Position numbers and translations under genes: made by a program
Part shown: positions 15,406-24,711 of the stretch, piece by piece
Layout: each line of letters begins with the position of its first letter
Numbering within the stretch: the first letter of the stretch is position 1
Notes under the pieces: model-generated
Told to the model about the DNA's origin: nothing
The model's input: only the letters and a program-made list of their open reading frames with translations
Database searches by the model: none
NCBI RefSeq assembly: GCF_918698085.1
Contig: NZ_CAKKLP010000015.1
Coordinates: forward strand, 1-64,000
Direction: 5' to 3'
Origin: Chryseobacterium sp. Bi04
GTDB lineage: Bacteria > Bacteroidota > Bacteroidia > Flavobacteriales > Weeksellaceae
DNA: 64,000 nucleotides

Positions 15406-16803
15406 TTAATCAACTTTATTTTTTGCAACTTGAGCCATAAGCTCTGCTTCCACTGCCACTGTATCTCCCACATATCCATACCCCTGCATGTGAACAATAC
15501 CTCTTCTGATAGGTTCTATCAGTTCAATTTTGAAAATAATAGTATCTCCAGGAACTACTTTTCTTTTGAACTTTACTTTATCGATTTTAATAAAGTAGGT
15601 AGAATAGTTTTCAGGATCCGGAACGCTTGCCAATACAAGAATACCTCCTGTCTGTGCTAAAGCTTCCACCTGAAGTACTCCCGGCATTACAGGCTCTTTA
15701 GGAAAATGCCCAACGAAGAAGGGCTCATTCATAGTAACATTTTTCAATCCTACTACATGAGAATCTGAAAGTTCAAGAACTTTATCAATTAATAAGAACG
15801 GAGGTCTGTGAGGCATAAGCTTCATAATTCCGTTGATATCGAATACCGGCTCTTTTGTAAGATCAAAGTCCGGAACGTTTTTCTTTTTCTGCAATTTCCA
15901 CTGACGGTTTAGTTTTTTTGCAAATTGAGTATTTACAAAATGGCCAGGTTTGTTAGCTATAACCTTACCTTTTATTTTTACTCCAGCTAAAGCCAGATCA
16001 CCAATTACATCCAGTAATTTGTGTCTTGCAGCTTCATTTGGATAGTTTAAATTCAAATTATCAAGAATACCGTTTGGTCTGATAGAAACATTATCTTTCC
16101 CAAAGGCTTTCTTTAATTTTTCTGTAGTTTCCGGTGTAAGATCTTTATCTACATATACAATAGCATTAGATATATCTCCTCCTTTGATCAACCCATGGTC
16201 TAACAGCATTTCCAGTTCATGTAAGAAGCTGAATGTTCTTGCTGATGATATTTCGTCTTTAAACTCAGAAATATTTTTTAGCGTAGCATTTTGAGTCCCT
16301 AAAACTTTAGTTCCAAAATCTACCATTGTTGTTACTTCGTATGTATCTGAAGGTATAATTGTGATTTCCGAGCCGGTAGCCGGGTCACTATAAGTAAGAA
16401 CTTCTTTTACTACCAGATATTCTCTGGCAATGTTTTGCTCTACGACTCCAACACTTTCAATTGCTTCGACAAAATATTTTGAAGATCCGTCCAAAATTGG
16501 GGGTTCAGAGGCATCCATTTCTAACATTGCATTATCAATATCACAACCTACTAATGCTGCTAAAAGATGTTCGCAGGTCGTAATTTTTACTCCCAGTTTT
16601 TCTAATGTTGTTCCCCTTTCTGTTGCTATAACATAATTGACATCTGCTTCTACCTGAGGATGGCCCTCTAAGTCTGTTCTTACAAATACAAAACCTGTGT
16701 TCTCTTTGGCAGGTTTAATGGTAAGTTTTACTTCTTTACCAGTGTGAAGACCAATTCCAGAAAGAGTAACCTCTTGCTGAAGTGTTTTTTGCATATCACT
16801 CAT
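15406..16803 (-). CDS. lpxC/fabZ: Bifunctional LpxC deacetylase / FabZ dehydratase
   Basis: A 465-residue fusion typical of Bacteroidota. The N-terminal LpxC part has zinc ligands in CEHLLAALVGCDIDNA and in RHKLLDVIGDLAL. The C-terminal FabZ part has MPHRPPFLLIDKV and the catalytic GHFPKEPVMPGVLQVEALAQ. It makes lipid A precursor and 3-hydroxyacyl chain elongation intermediates. The frame opens at a TTG (16830), but the ATG at 16803 overlaps the lpxD stop by 8 nt (ATGAGTGA), and a second ATG follows at 16794. Either could be the start. Confidence 0.95.
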   Translation of the reverse strand: MSDMQKTLQQEVTLSGIGLHTGKEVKLTIKPAKENTGFVFVRTDLEGHPQVEADVNYVIATERGTTLEKLGVKITTCEHLLAALVGCDIDNAMLEMDASEPPILDGSSKYFVEAIESVGVVEQNIAREYLVVKEVLTYSDPATGSEITIIPSDTYEVTTMVDFGTKVLGTQNATLKNISEFKDEISSARTFSFLHELEMLLDHGLIKGGDISNAIVYVDKDLTPETTEKLKKAFGKDNVSIRPNGILDNLNLNYPNEAARHKLLDVIGDLALAGVKIKGKVIANKPGHFVNTQFAKKLNRQWKLQKKKNVPDFDLTKEPVFDINGIMKLMPHRPPFLLIDKVLELSDSHVVGLKNVTMNEPFFVGHFPKEPVMPGVLQVEALAQTGGILVLASVPDPENYSTYFIKIDKVKFKRKVVPGDTIIFKIELIEPIRRGIVHMQGYGYVGDTVAVEAELMAQVAKNKVD

Positions 16804-17827
16804 TAGTATGATCTTTTGAGTTATTCTCAAGATTATTTATTCTGCTTACTATTTCAGTGAAATTTCTGAAATGAACATAATTTCTCAGATAGTCATTGTA
16901 GCTGATTGCTGGTGAACCATACAGTGTTTCTTTGTCGTTAACACTGGAATTCACACCACTCTGAGCCTGAATTTTCACTTGGTTTCCGATTTTGATATGC
17001 CCTACAATTCCTACCTGACCTCCGATTTGATTCCAGTCCCCGATTGTAGTAGAACCCGCAATACCGGCTTGTGCGGCTATTACATTATTCTGTCCTATTT
17101 TCACATTGTGAGCAATCTGAATCAGATTATCAATTTTTGTTCCCTTACCGATAATGGTAGAACCTATTGTTGCCCTGTCAATACTACAGTTTGAACCGAT
17201 TTCAACATCATCTTCAATAATAACATTTCCAAGCTGCGGAATCTTTTTGAATCCTTCAGCGGTAGGCTGAAAACCAAATCCATCACCTCCTATTACCGTA
17301 TTAGAATGGATCACACAATTATCACCAATAATGCAATAGTCATAAATTCTGGCACCACTGTCAATCTTACAGTTTTTACCAATTTTTACACCTTTTCCAA
17401 TATATACATGTGGATAAATTTGTGAGCCCTCCCCGATTTTAGCTTTCTCAGAAACATAAGTAAATGCACCGATATAAGCTTTGTCTCCTATTACAGCTGT
17501 ATCATGAATGGATGAACCATTCTCAACACCTTCTTTTCTTCCTCTCATTTCCTGATATAAATTCATCAGAACCTGAAAAGAAAGATAGGCATCTTTTACA
17601 ACAATTAAGGTTGGATTGTAATTATCTTTGACTATAAGTTTCTGAGAAACAATGATAACGGAGCATTTGGAGGTATCCAAAAAATGAGAAAACCGATCTT
17701 GTGCTATAAAAGAAAGATGTCCTGATTCTCCATTTTCAATTGGAGAAACCCCTGTAATAAGTGCCGTTTCGTCACCTATTATTTTTCCGTCAATAAAACT
17801 TGCAATTTGCGAAGCTGTAAATTCCAT
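16796..17827 (-). CDS. lpxD: UDP-3-O-acylglucosamine N-acyltransferase
   Basis: The third lipid A step. 343 residues: an N-terminal uridine-binding domain (FTASQIASFIDGKIIGDETA), hexapeptide beta-helix (about 105-290) with catalytic His in LIQIAHNVKIGQNNVIAAQ, and a C-terminal helix. The frame begins at a TTG (17836) that lies within the -7 box. The first ATG at 17827 is six nt after that box and is the better start. It leads the lpxD-lpxC/fabZ-lpxA cluster. Confidence 0.93.
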   Translation of the reverse strand: MEFTASQIASFIDGKIIGDETALITGVSPIENGESGHLSFIAQDRFSHFLDTSKCSVIIVSQKLIVKDNYNPTLIVVKDAYLSFQVLMNLYQEMRGRKEGVENGSSIHDTAVIGDKAYIGAFTYVSEKAKIGEGSQIYPHVYIGKGVKIGKNCKIDSGARIYDYCIIGDNCVIHSNTVIGGDGFGFQPTAEGFKKIPQLGNVIIEDDVEIGSNCSIDRATIGSTIIGKGTKIDNLIQIAHNVKIGQNNVIAAQAGIAGSTTIGDWNQIGGQVGIVGHIKIGNQVKIQAQSGVNSSVNDKETLYGSPAISYNDYLRNYVHFRNFTEIVSRINNLENNSKDHTNE

Positions 17828-17833
17828 ATTCTG

Positions 17834-17861
17834 CAAAGATAAGAAATTCTATAATTTGCAA
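17834..17861 (-). promoter_or_regulatory. Promoter of the lpx cluster, almost touching the start codon
   Basis: On the minus strand TTG (17861-17859), a 17-nt spacer and TATCTTTG (17841-17834) match the Flavobacteriia promoter. The ATG follows after only 6 nt, where transcription should begin, so the lpxD transcript is probably leaderless. Confidence 0.55.
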
Positions 17862-17898
17862 ACATTTTTTGGTTTCAGATCTCAAATTTTAATATTCT

Positions 17899-19125
17899 TT
17901 AAGAATCTAAACTGGAAATATCCCGGGGAAACATCAGTATATGTCTTGTTGTCTTATTCACCATTAACCCTGATAAAAGCTGGTCTTCAGCTTCATGAAG
18001 CCTTGTTTTTTTACCATTTTTATGCAACAAATAAATTGGCTGTTTTTCTGTATGATAAGGAAGAAGTTTTCTTTTAATTTCATGCACCAATTCTATACCG
18101 TTATCAATTCCGAAAAATTCATTGGTATTTTTTATTTTTTCTTCAATGATTTTTTCATCAAAAGCCTGTGTTGAAATGATTGTCTTCGGAAGGTTTCTCT
18201 GAATCACACATTTACACCAATATGACAATATAAAATCATCAGAATTCTGCCACTCTTTCATCGCCTGGATGACGTCATTATCATCAAGCTGTGTAAATCT
18301 TTCTATATCTTCATCTGAAGCTGAGCTTTTTTCGCGGTATAAAAAGTATTTCAGATTTTCCGTTGCAGGAAGTTCCTTCCCTTGAGAAATCAGATATTTT
18401 GCACGTTCCAGAATTTTCACCAGAAGAAATTCCGCTAAGGCCGAGGTTTTATGATAGTATACCTGCCAATACATAAACATCCGGGCAGTCAGAAAGTTTT
18501 CAATGGAATAAATTCCTTTGGCATCTATGACTAATTCTCCTTCTTCACAAACATTCATCATAGAAATAATTCTCTGGGTATTGATATTTCCCTCTGATAC
18601 TCCTGTAAAAAAGCTATCTCTTTTCAGGTAATCCAGCCGGTCAACATCCAGCTGAGAAGAAATCAGCTGATTAAAAAATTTTCTGTGGTACTTCCCCTGA
18701 AACATTTCAATAGCCGTTGAAAGCTGTCCGTCAAATTCGTCATTAAGCTCGTTCATCAGCAGCAATGAAAGATTTTCATGATGCCAGTCGTCCATCAGCA
18801 TACTTTCCAATGCATGAGAAAAGGGACCATGACCAATATCATGCATCAAAATCGCCAGCATTGCTCCCTTTTCTTCTTCTTCAGAAATTTTAATACCTTT
18901 CTGTTTTAATGTTTCCAATGCTGTAAACATCAGGTGCATTGCTCCCAAAGCATGATGAAACCTTGTATGGGTTGCTCCCGGGAAAATAAGGTTCAAAAGA
19001 CCCGTTTGCCCAATTCTCCTCAATCTTTGAAAATAAGGATGTTCAATGATATCAAATAAAATTTCGTGTGGTATTTTGATAAATCCGTGAACAGGATCGT
19101 TGATGATTTTAAGCTTATTCTGCAT
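17899..19125 (-). CDS. HD domain phosphohydrolase (dNTPase-like)
   Basis: A 408-residue HD-superfamily enzyme of the YwfO/SAMHD1-like group. The metal-binding residues are visible in RFHHALGAMHLM and ILMHDIGHGPFSHALE, with the later conserved QLDVDRLDYLKRDSFFTG. The C terminus ends LMVNKTTRHILMFPRDIS. Likely substrates are deoxynucleoside triphosphates or other phosphorylated nucleotides. A -7 box (TAACTTTG) overlaps the upstream TTG of the frame, so the ATG at 19125 is the start. It is divergent from the S41 peptidase gene. Confidence 0.85.
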   Translation of the reverse strand: MQNKLKIINDPVHGFIKIPHEILFDIIEHPYFQRLRRIGQTGLLNLIFPGATHTRFHHALGAMHLMFTALETLKQKGIKISEEEEKGAMLAILMHDIGHGPFSHALESMLMDDWHHENLSLLLMNELNDEFDGQLSTAIEMFQGKYHRKFFNQLISSQLDVDRLDYLKRDSFFTGVSEGNINTQRIISMMNVCEEGELVIDAKGIYSIENFLTARMFMYWQVYYHKTSALAEFLLVKILERAKYLISQGKELPATENLKYFLYREKSSASDEDIERFTQLDDNDVIQAMKEWQNSDDFILSYWCKCVIQRNLPKTIISTQAFDEKIIEEKIKNTNEFFGIDNGIELVHEIKRKLLPYHTEKQPIYLLHKNGKKTRLHEAEDQLLSGLMVNKTTRHILMFPRDISSLDS

Positions 19126-19146
19126 TGAAACTTCAATATTAGTAAA

Positions 19147-19154
19147 CAAAGTTA
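19147..19154 (-). promoter_or_regulatory. -7 promoter element for the HD hydrolase
   Basis: TAACTTTG on the minus strand fits TAnnTTTG, 21 nt before the ATG at 19125. A -33 TTG is not evident. Confidence 0.4.
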
Positions 19155-19297
19155 GGGATTTTAAATTTTAGGACTCATTAATTTACTATTAAGACCTCAT
19201 TTACACAGTAATGCCACCTACTTTTACTATTAACTTCATACAGGAATTTTTAATGTTCCTCAGATTTTCAAAGACCCATTTATTTTAAAAAAATCTT

Positions 19298-19328
19298 TTG
19301 TAACTGTAATATTAAAGATCTATCTTTG
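19298..19328 (+). promoter_or_regulatory. Promoter of the S41 peptidase gene
   Basis: TTG (19298-19300), a 20-nt spacer and TATCTTTG (19321-19328) are a full match to the Flavobacteriia promoter. The ATG is at 19351. Confidence 0.65.
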
Positions 19329-19350
19329 AATGAAAACACGATAACCTTTA

Positions 19351-20991
19351 ATGAGAAAACTCTCACTTTTCTTTTTTATTTTTTTAAGTTTACACTTTTC
19401 CGCCCAGGTTCTATCAGAAAACCAAAAACTGGAATCATTATGCCGGGTTTGGGGATTTTTAAAATACTACCATCCCAATGTGGCAAAAGGAAAATTGGAT
19501 TGGGATCAGCAGCTTTTTCTTAAGATCAATGAACTTGAAAAGATTCATGATAAACAAGAACTCAACCTTTTATATTCTAACTGGATTGAAAGTCTTGGAA
19601 AAATAGATGAATGTAAATCATGTTTAAAAGAAAGTGACAATATTTATTTTCTGAATAATTTTGACCTGAAATGGATAGACAATTCTAATATATTCAATGA
19701 AAAAACAGCCCAAAAACTTCATAATATAGAAGATAACCGGAATACAGGTACCAACCATTATTTCGGAAAAGGAGGAAGAAAAGTATATTTCAGAAATGAA
19801 AATTCTTATGGTTCAAAATTTACTTCCAAAGAAATTGGATTATTGGAACTTTTCAGATACTGGAATTATGTGGAGTATTTTTTTCCTTATAAATATGAAA
19901 CAGATCAAAGCTGGAGTGATGTTTTATCTGAAATGATTCCAACATTCCTTCATGTAAATAATGATGAAAATTATCACCTGGCCTTAGCCGAACTGGTAAC
20001 AAAAACAGATGACTCACATGCATTTTTGTTTTCAACTTTAATTAGTCTTCATCAGTTCGGGAATAGAAAAATACCTGTAGAGTATTCATATGCAGAGGGC
20101 AAGCTGGTGATTACCAAAGTAAATACTACCCGATTCCATGAAGAAACACCTTTACATGTGGGAGATGTGATTTATGATATTAATGGTAAAACCATTCCTC
20201 AAATGGTCAATGATCTTGGAAAATTTATTCCCGCTTCCAATTCGTGGGGAAAAATAAAAAAAGTAAAAAACCTCTTCCTTTTCAGCAATAAAGATTCAAT
20301 TTCTGTAAAGATTGAAAGAGACGGACAAAATTTACCGATTACAGCAAAAACATATTTTGTAAAAGATCTCGTCTATGAAACAACTGCAGTTCCCCAAAAA
20401 TGGGCATTCATAGATAATAAAAAAAGTATTGGTTACGTTAATATGGGAATTATTGAAAGGGAAGATCTGGATGAGATGTACAAAAACCTGGAATCTGCCG
20501 GATCTATTATTTTTGATCTTAGAAATTATCCCAGGCAGACCATTATACCCTTAAGCCACCTTTTACTTCCAAAACCGGCTGTTTATTATCAATTTAATTT
20601 TCCCGAAACCAATTATCCGGGCAAGTTTTACAGTAGAAAAAACAGTATCGGAAGAAAAAATAAGAATTATTATAAAGGCAATGTAGTTGTTTTGGTGAAC
20701 GAAGATACTCAAAGCCAGGCAGAAACAACTACCATGATGTTTAAGCAGCATCCAAACGCTAAAGTAATAGGGAGCAATACTTCCGGAGCTAACGGAGATA
20801 TTATCAGATTTAAGATTGCTGACCTCGACACCTGTTTTACCGGGCTTGGCGCATATTATCCTGATGGCAGAGAAACACAAAGAATCGGCATCATTCCCGA
20901 TATTATAGTAAAACCCACCGCAGAGGGCATAAAAAAGGGAATTGATGAGGTATTACAGAGGGCTTTGCGCTATATAGAAACCAAAGAATAA
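19351..20991 (+). CDS. S41 family peptidase (C-terminal processing peptidase-like)
   Basis: A 546-residue secreted or periplasmic protease. It has a signal peptide (MRKLSLFFFIFLSLHFSAQ), an N-terminal domain with LCRVWGFLKYYHPNV that recurs in Bacteroidota S41 proteins, a PDZ-like region around residues 230-340 (HVGDVIYDINGKTIPQMV), and the S41 core with the likely catalytic Ser in VNEDTQSQAETTTMMF followed by VIGSNTSGANGDI. No sorting domain is seen at the C terminus. The substrate is unknown. It lies just upstream of porX, but with its own promoter. Confidence 0.88.
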   Translation: MRKLSLFFFIFLSLHFSAQVLSENQKLESLCRVWGFLKYYHPNVAKGKLDWDQQLFLKINELEKIHDKQELNLLYSNWIESLGKIDECKSCLKESDNIYFLNNFDLKWIDNSNIFNEKTAQKLHNIEDNRNTGTNHYFGKGGRKVYFRNENSYGSKFTSKEIGLLELFRYWNYVEYFFPYKYETDQSWSDVLSEMIPTFLHVNNDENYHLALAELVTKTDDSHAFLFSTLISLHQFGNRKIPVEYSYAEGKLVITKVNTTRFHEETPLHVGDVIYDINGKTIPQMVNDLGKFIPASNSWGKIKKVKNLFLFSNKDSISVKIERDGQNLPITAKTYFVKDLVYETTAVPQKWAFIDNKKSIGYVNMGIIEREDLDEMYKNLESAGSIIFDLRNYPRQTIIPLSHLLLPKPAVYYQFNFPETNYPGKFYSRKNSIGRKNKNYYKGNVVVLVNEDTQSQAETTTMMFKQHPNAKVIGSNTSGANGDIIRFKIADLDTCFTGLGAYYPDGRETQRIGIIPDIIVKPTAEGIKKGIDEVLQRALRYIETKE

Positions 20992-20994
20992 ATG

Positions 20995-21031
20995 AAATGA
21001 AAACAGACAATTTTGACCATCGTTTTCATTT
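20995..21031 (+). terminator. Possible hairpin after the S41 gene
   Basis: A 10-bp stem (AAATGAAAAC at 20995-21004, GTTTTCATTT at 21022-21031) with a 17-nt loop follows the stop codon. There is no T-run, so this is only a possible terminator or mRNA end. Confidence 0.3.
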
Positions 21032-21123
21032 AACTAATATTTAACTTTTAATCTGCTCATTTTGTGAGATTTTAAACGGAATTGGTCAACATTTTGATAG
21101 AATAATCATGTAAAAAATAAATT

Positions 21124-22668
21124 ATGTCAGAAAAGATATTATGGATAGATGATGAAATAGATTTACTTAAACCTCATATCGTATTTTTAGAAAAAAAGGG
21201 CTACCAGGTAACCCCCGTTAATAATGTGAACGAGGCATTGGAGCTTATGGATTCAGAGAAATTTGCATTAACATTAATTGATGAAAATATGCCCGGTATT
21301 TCCGGACTGGAAGCTATTCCTATGATCAAGGAAAAAGACAATTCCCTGAAAATAGTTATGGTAACTAAAAGTGAAGAAGAACACATCATGGAAGAAGCTA
21401 TCGGATCTCAGATTGCCGATTACATCTTAAAACCTGTGAATCCTAACCAGATTTTGCTTTCATTAAAGAAAAACCTTCAGGAGGACAATCTTGTGGAGCA
21501 GAAAACAATTCTGCAGTATCAACAGGAGTTCAGAAACCTTTCTATGGAACTTTCCTATCTGAGAACGTATCAGGAATGGGCAGAATATTATAAGAAGATT
21601 CTTAGCTGGGAGATTAAATTTGATAAAGTAGCAGATAATGAATTTGCTGATCTTCTGCAGTCGCAGAAAGAAGAGGCTAATATTCAATTTGCAAAATTTA
21701 TTGAAAAAAATTATGAAGACTGGCTTGTTGACTCAGATAAACCTCTGATGAGCCATACCCTTTTCAAAGAAAAAGTAAAACCGGAAGTAGAAAAAGAAAA
21801 AGTACTTCTTTTGATGGTTGATAATCTTCGTTATGACCAATGGAAAGTTGTAGAACCATTATTCACAAAATACTACAATAAAATTTCTGAAGATTATTAT
21901 TACAGTATTCTACCTACTGCTACACAGTATGCAAGAAATTCTTTTTTTGCAGGTCTTATGCCGTCAGAAATTGAGAAACGTTTCCCGGACAAGTGGTTCA
22001 ATGACAATGAGGAAGGTAATAAGAATGAGTTTGAGCGTGATTTCCTTGAAGATCAGATGAAAAGAATCGGCCTTGGTTCTAAGTCTATGAAATATCTTAA
22101 AGTATTGAATGCTGATTTTGAAAGAAAAATCTATGATGACTTCAATCAGCATAAAAACAATGACCTTTTAGTTATTGTTTATAACTTTATTGATATTCTT
22201 TCTCATGCTAAAACAGACAACCATATTGTAGACCAGCTTATCCGTGATGATAAGACTTTCCGTTCTCTTACTTTCAACTGGTTTGAAAACTCTTCACTAC
22301 TGAAGATCATTAAGGCAGCAGCAGAAAGCGGATATAAACTGGTTATTACCACCGATCACGGAACGGTATATGTAAAAAAACCAAGCAAGGTTGTTGGCGA
22401 CAGGGAAACCTCCACCAATATCCGTTATAAAACAGGAAAGAGCTTAACGTATGACAGCAGTGATGTATGGGCAATTACTAATCCTGAAAAGCTTTTCTTA
22501 CCGAAAGGAAACCTAAGTTCAAAGTATATTTTTGCTAAAAACAATATATTCCTTGCTTATCCTAAAAATTACAATCATTTTGTAAATTACTATAAAGAGA
22601 CTTACCAGCATGGAGGAATTTCACTTGAAGAGTGTATTATTCCAATCAGTGTTCTAGAACCTAAGTAG
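21124..22668 (+). CDS. porX: T9SS regulator PorX (response regulator with PglZ domain)
   Basis: A 514-residue response regulator. The receiver domain (1-120) has WIDDEIDLL and the phospho-acceptor Asp53 in TLIDENMPG. A helical linker follows. The C-terminal PglZ/alkaline-phosphatase-like domain has metal and nucleophile motifs in LLMVDNLRYDQW, SILPTATQYARNSFF and TTDHGTVYV. In Porphyromonas and relatives PorX works with the PorY kinase to control T9SS genes, and its PglZ domain hydrolyses nucleotide phosphodiester bonds. PorY is not in the window. A palindromic terminator follows. Confidence 0.92.
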   Translation: MSEKILWIDDEIDLLKPHIVFLEKKGYQVTPVNNVNEALELMDSEKFALTLIDENMPGISGLEAIPMIKEKDNSLKIVMVTKSEEEHIMEEAIGSQIADYILKPVNPNQILLSLKKNLQEDNLVEQKTILQYQQEFRNLSMELSYLRTYQEWAEYYKKILSWEIKFDKVADNEFADLLQSQKEEANIQFAKFIEKNYEDWLVDSDKPLMSHTLFKEKVKPEVEKEKVLLLMVDNLRYDQWKVVEPLFTKYYNKISEDYYYSILPTATQYARNSFFAGLMPSEIEKRFPDKWFNDNEEGNKNEFERDFLEDQMKRIGLGSKSMKYLKVLNADFERKIYDDFNQHKNNDLLVIVYNFIDILSHAKTDNHIVDQLIRDDKTFRSLTFNWFENSSLLKIIKAAAESGYKLVITTDHGTVYVKKPSKVVGDRETSTNIRYKTGKSLTYDSSDVWAITNPEKLFLPKGNLSSKYIFAKNNIFLAYPKNYNHFVNYYKETYQHGGISLEECIIPISVLEPK

Positions 22669-22688
22669 TATTTTCATTTTTGAATATA

Positions 22689-22728
22689 AAGCGGAAAAAA
22701 TCAATTGATTTTTTCCGCTTCTTTTTTT
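22689..22728 (+). terminator. Terminator of porX
   Basis: A perfect 16-bp inverted repeat with no spacer (22689-22704 and 22705-22720, GCGGAAAAAATC...) is followed by CTTTTTTT. Confidence 0.85.
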
Positions 22729-22767
22729 ATAGTCTGAAAGAGTTTATATCTTCGTAAAAAATACAGC

Positions 22768-23058
22768 ATGTTTATTATTTCGCTTACCTACAAAATGCCT
22801 CTTGAAAATGTAGAACGTTATATTCCTGAACATAATCTCTTTCTTCAAAAGTATTATGACTCCGGAGTATTCATCACTTCAGGAAGAAAGGAGCCAAGAA
22901 CCGGAGGTATCATTATTGCCGATATCTCCTCTAAACATGAAGCGGAAAAGACCATCAGCGAAGATCCTTTTTATATTCATCAGATAGCAGATTATGAGAT
23001 CATCGAGTTTATTCCTTCAAAATACAATGAAAACTTTAAATTCTTTATAAAAGACTAA
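22768..23058 (+). CDS. YciI-like protein
   Basis: A 96-residue dimeric alpha-beta barrel protein of the YciI family. It has the family ending DPFYIHQIADYEIIEFIPSK and an SGRKEPRTGGIIIAD segment that matches the usual active-site strand. Its function is unknown, though a hydrolase or lyase role has been suggested for the family. Its stop codon overlaps the ATG of the exonuclease gene by one base (TAATG), so the two are translationally coupled. A near-match -7 box (TATCTTCG) lies about 15 nt before its start. Confidence 0.85.
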   Translation: MFIISLTYKMPLENVERYIPEHNLFLQKYYDSGVFITSGRKEPRTGGIIIADISSKHEAEKTISEDPFYIHQIADYEIIEFIPSKYNENFKFFIKD

Positions 23059-23822
23059 TGAGATTAATTACATACAACGTCAATGGAATCAGGGCCGCAT
23101 TCACGAAAGATTTTTTAGGCTGGCTGAAGGTCGCTGATCCCGATATTATCTGTATCCAGGAAAGTAAAGCCGGAAACGATCAGATAGATATCGAGAGTCT
23201 TGAAAAATCAGGATATCACAGTTACTGGCATTCAGCAGTAAGAAAAGGCTATAGTGGGGTTGGTATAGCTTCAAAAATAAAGCCTAACCATGTAGAGTAT
23301 GGTTGTGGTATTGAAAGCTATGATAACGAAGGCAGAATCATCCGCGCAGATTTTGACGGGTTTTCAGCTATTTCAGTATATGTTCCTTCGGCTTCCAATA
23401 TTGAAAGATTAGATTTTAAGATGCAGTTCTGTCACGACTTTTTAGAATACATCAAAAATCTTAAAAAAGAAATTCCCAATCTTATTATATCGGGTGATTT
23501 CAATATTTGCCATGAAGCTATCGATATACATGATCCGATCCGCTTAAAAAATGTTTCAGGGTTTCTTCCTATGGAAAGAGAATGGATGACCAATTTCATC
23601 AATGAATGTGAACTGATTGACAGTTTCAGGTTTTTCAACGGTGATCCTGACAATTATACCTGGTGGAGCTACCGACAGAATTCCCGGGCAAATAATAAAG
23701 GATGGAGATTAGATTATAACTTTACTTCATATAGTTTAAAAGACAAGCTTAATAGAGCTGTAATTTTAAAAGAGGCGGTACATTCTGATCATTGTCCTGC
23801 TTTATTGGAATTAGATATCTGA
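23058..23822 (+). CDS. xth: Exodeoxyribonuclease III
   Basis: A 254-residue base-excision repair enzyme (AP endonuclease and 3'-5' exonuclease). Metal and catalytic motifs are NVNGIRAAF, the ICIQESKA glutamate, the ISGDFNICHEAIDIHDP aspartate and Asn, WWSYRQNSRANNKGWRLDY, and the terminal HSDHCPALLELD. Length fits the family. It is coupled to the YciI gene upstream and followed by a bidirectional terminator. Confidence 0.95.
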   Translation: MRLITYNVNGIRAAFTKDFLGWLKVADPDIICIQESKAGNDQIDIESLEKSGYHSYWHSAVRKGYSGVGIASKIKPNHVEYGCGIESYDNEGRIIRADFDGFSAISVYVPSASNIERLDFKMQFCHDFLEYIKNLKKEIPNLIISGDFNICHEAIDIHDPIRLKNVSGFLPMEREWMTNFINECELIDSFRFFNGDPDNYTWWSYRQNSRANNKGWRLDYNFTSYSLKDKLNRAVILKEAVHSDHCPALLELDI

Positions 23823-23843
23823 TAAGCGCTAGTATGATCATAC

Positions 23844-23872
23844 AAAAAGCCAGCTTAAACAGCTGGCTTTTT
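23844..23872. terminator. Bidirectional terminator
   Basis: A 12-bp stem (AAAAAGCCAGCT at 23844-23855, AGCTGGCTTTTT at 23861-23872) with a 5-nt loop lies between the convergent xth and RlpA-like genes. Confidence 0.85.
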
Positions 23873-23889
23873 TAATTTAAATCATAAAT

Positions 23890-24261
23890 TTAATCGACAA
23901 TTTCATATTCAACCGGAATGGTACCATGACTGATATTTCCGATCTCATCGAACGCAGCTTTAGACATATCTAAAGATCTTGATGAATGGTAAGGCCCTCT
24001 GTCATTAATTCTCACTATTACCTCTTTACCATTTTTAAGGTTCGTTACCTTAACGTTTGTTCCAAATGGAAGCGTTCTGTTTGCTGCAGTAAACTTTGAG
24101 TTATCAAAGATTTCACCGCTAGCGGTTTTTCTACCGTTAAATTTATCGTGGTAGTACGATGCATAACTTGTTTTTTTCGCATCTAAGGCATTACTCGTAA
24201 ACGAATAAACACCTAAGGTTGAAATCATCATTATGATTACGAGAATGAATCTTTTCATCAT
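23890..24261 (-). CDS. RlpA-like double-psi beta-barrel protein
   Basis: A 123-residue secreted protein. The signal peptide (FILVIIMMISTLGVYSFTSN) is followed by a single RlpA-like domain: SYASYYHDKFNGRKTASGE, FDNSKFTAANRTLPFGT, and the catalytic-type end IVRINDRGPYHSSRSLDMS. RlpA proteins are lytic transglycosylases that cut naked glycan strands at the septum. Here there is no SPOR domain, so targeting to the septum is not assured. The ATG at 24258 is an equal start. A -7 box lies upstream. Confidence 0.85.
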   Translation of the reverse strand: MMKRFILVIIMMISTLGVYSFTSNALDAKKTSYASYYHDKFNGRKTASGEIFDNSKFTAANRTLPFGTNVKVTNLKNGKEVIVRINDRGPYHSSRSLDMSKAAFDEIGNISHGTIPVEYEIVD

Positions 24262-24288
24262 GTTGAACTTTTATTGGTTTTGACTGGG

Positions 24289-24296
24289 CAAATGTA
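24289..24296 (-). promoter_or_regulatory. -7 promoter element for the RlpA-like gene
   Basis: TACATTTG on the minus strand fits TAnnTTTG, 27 nt upstream of the ATG. The -33 region has only an imperfect match. Confidence 0.45.
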
Positions 24297-24711
24297 TCAG
24301 GAATCTTTTAAAGTCCACAGTCGGAATGTTAAAATATGTTAATGAAAACAAAAACCTATGTTAAACAACCTTGTAAGCTCCTATGGATAGGCATTTTAGG
24401 ACACACTGTTAAAAAGTGTTAAAAAAATAGTCTAAAAGTTAATATAATTAACTAATCCATGCGTAATCACAAAAAAGGATAAAGTTAAAATATTGAAAAT
24501 CAACACATTGAAAAATAGCCAATATTCAGTTTACTTTTAAAATTTGTTGTAAGGAAACAAAAGTTTTAAGATTAAAGAGAAAAGAAAAAATTTGTAATAA
24601 AGGCTGTTTCCTCTTATAAGGCTCCTCCTTTCAAAGTCATTTTAACAACAAAAATAAACCTCAAAAAATTTTAAACCCATTATTCATTCTTATATATCAA
24701 TACTTAAACCC
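24297..24711. other. AT-rich intergenic stretch
   Basis: I see no gene here on either strand. It has many short A and T runs and a weak inverted repeat (ACACTGTTAAAAAGTGT near 24403-24419). Together with the repeat copy B it makes up the largest gene-free gap of the window. Confidence 0.5.
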
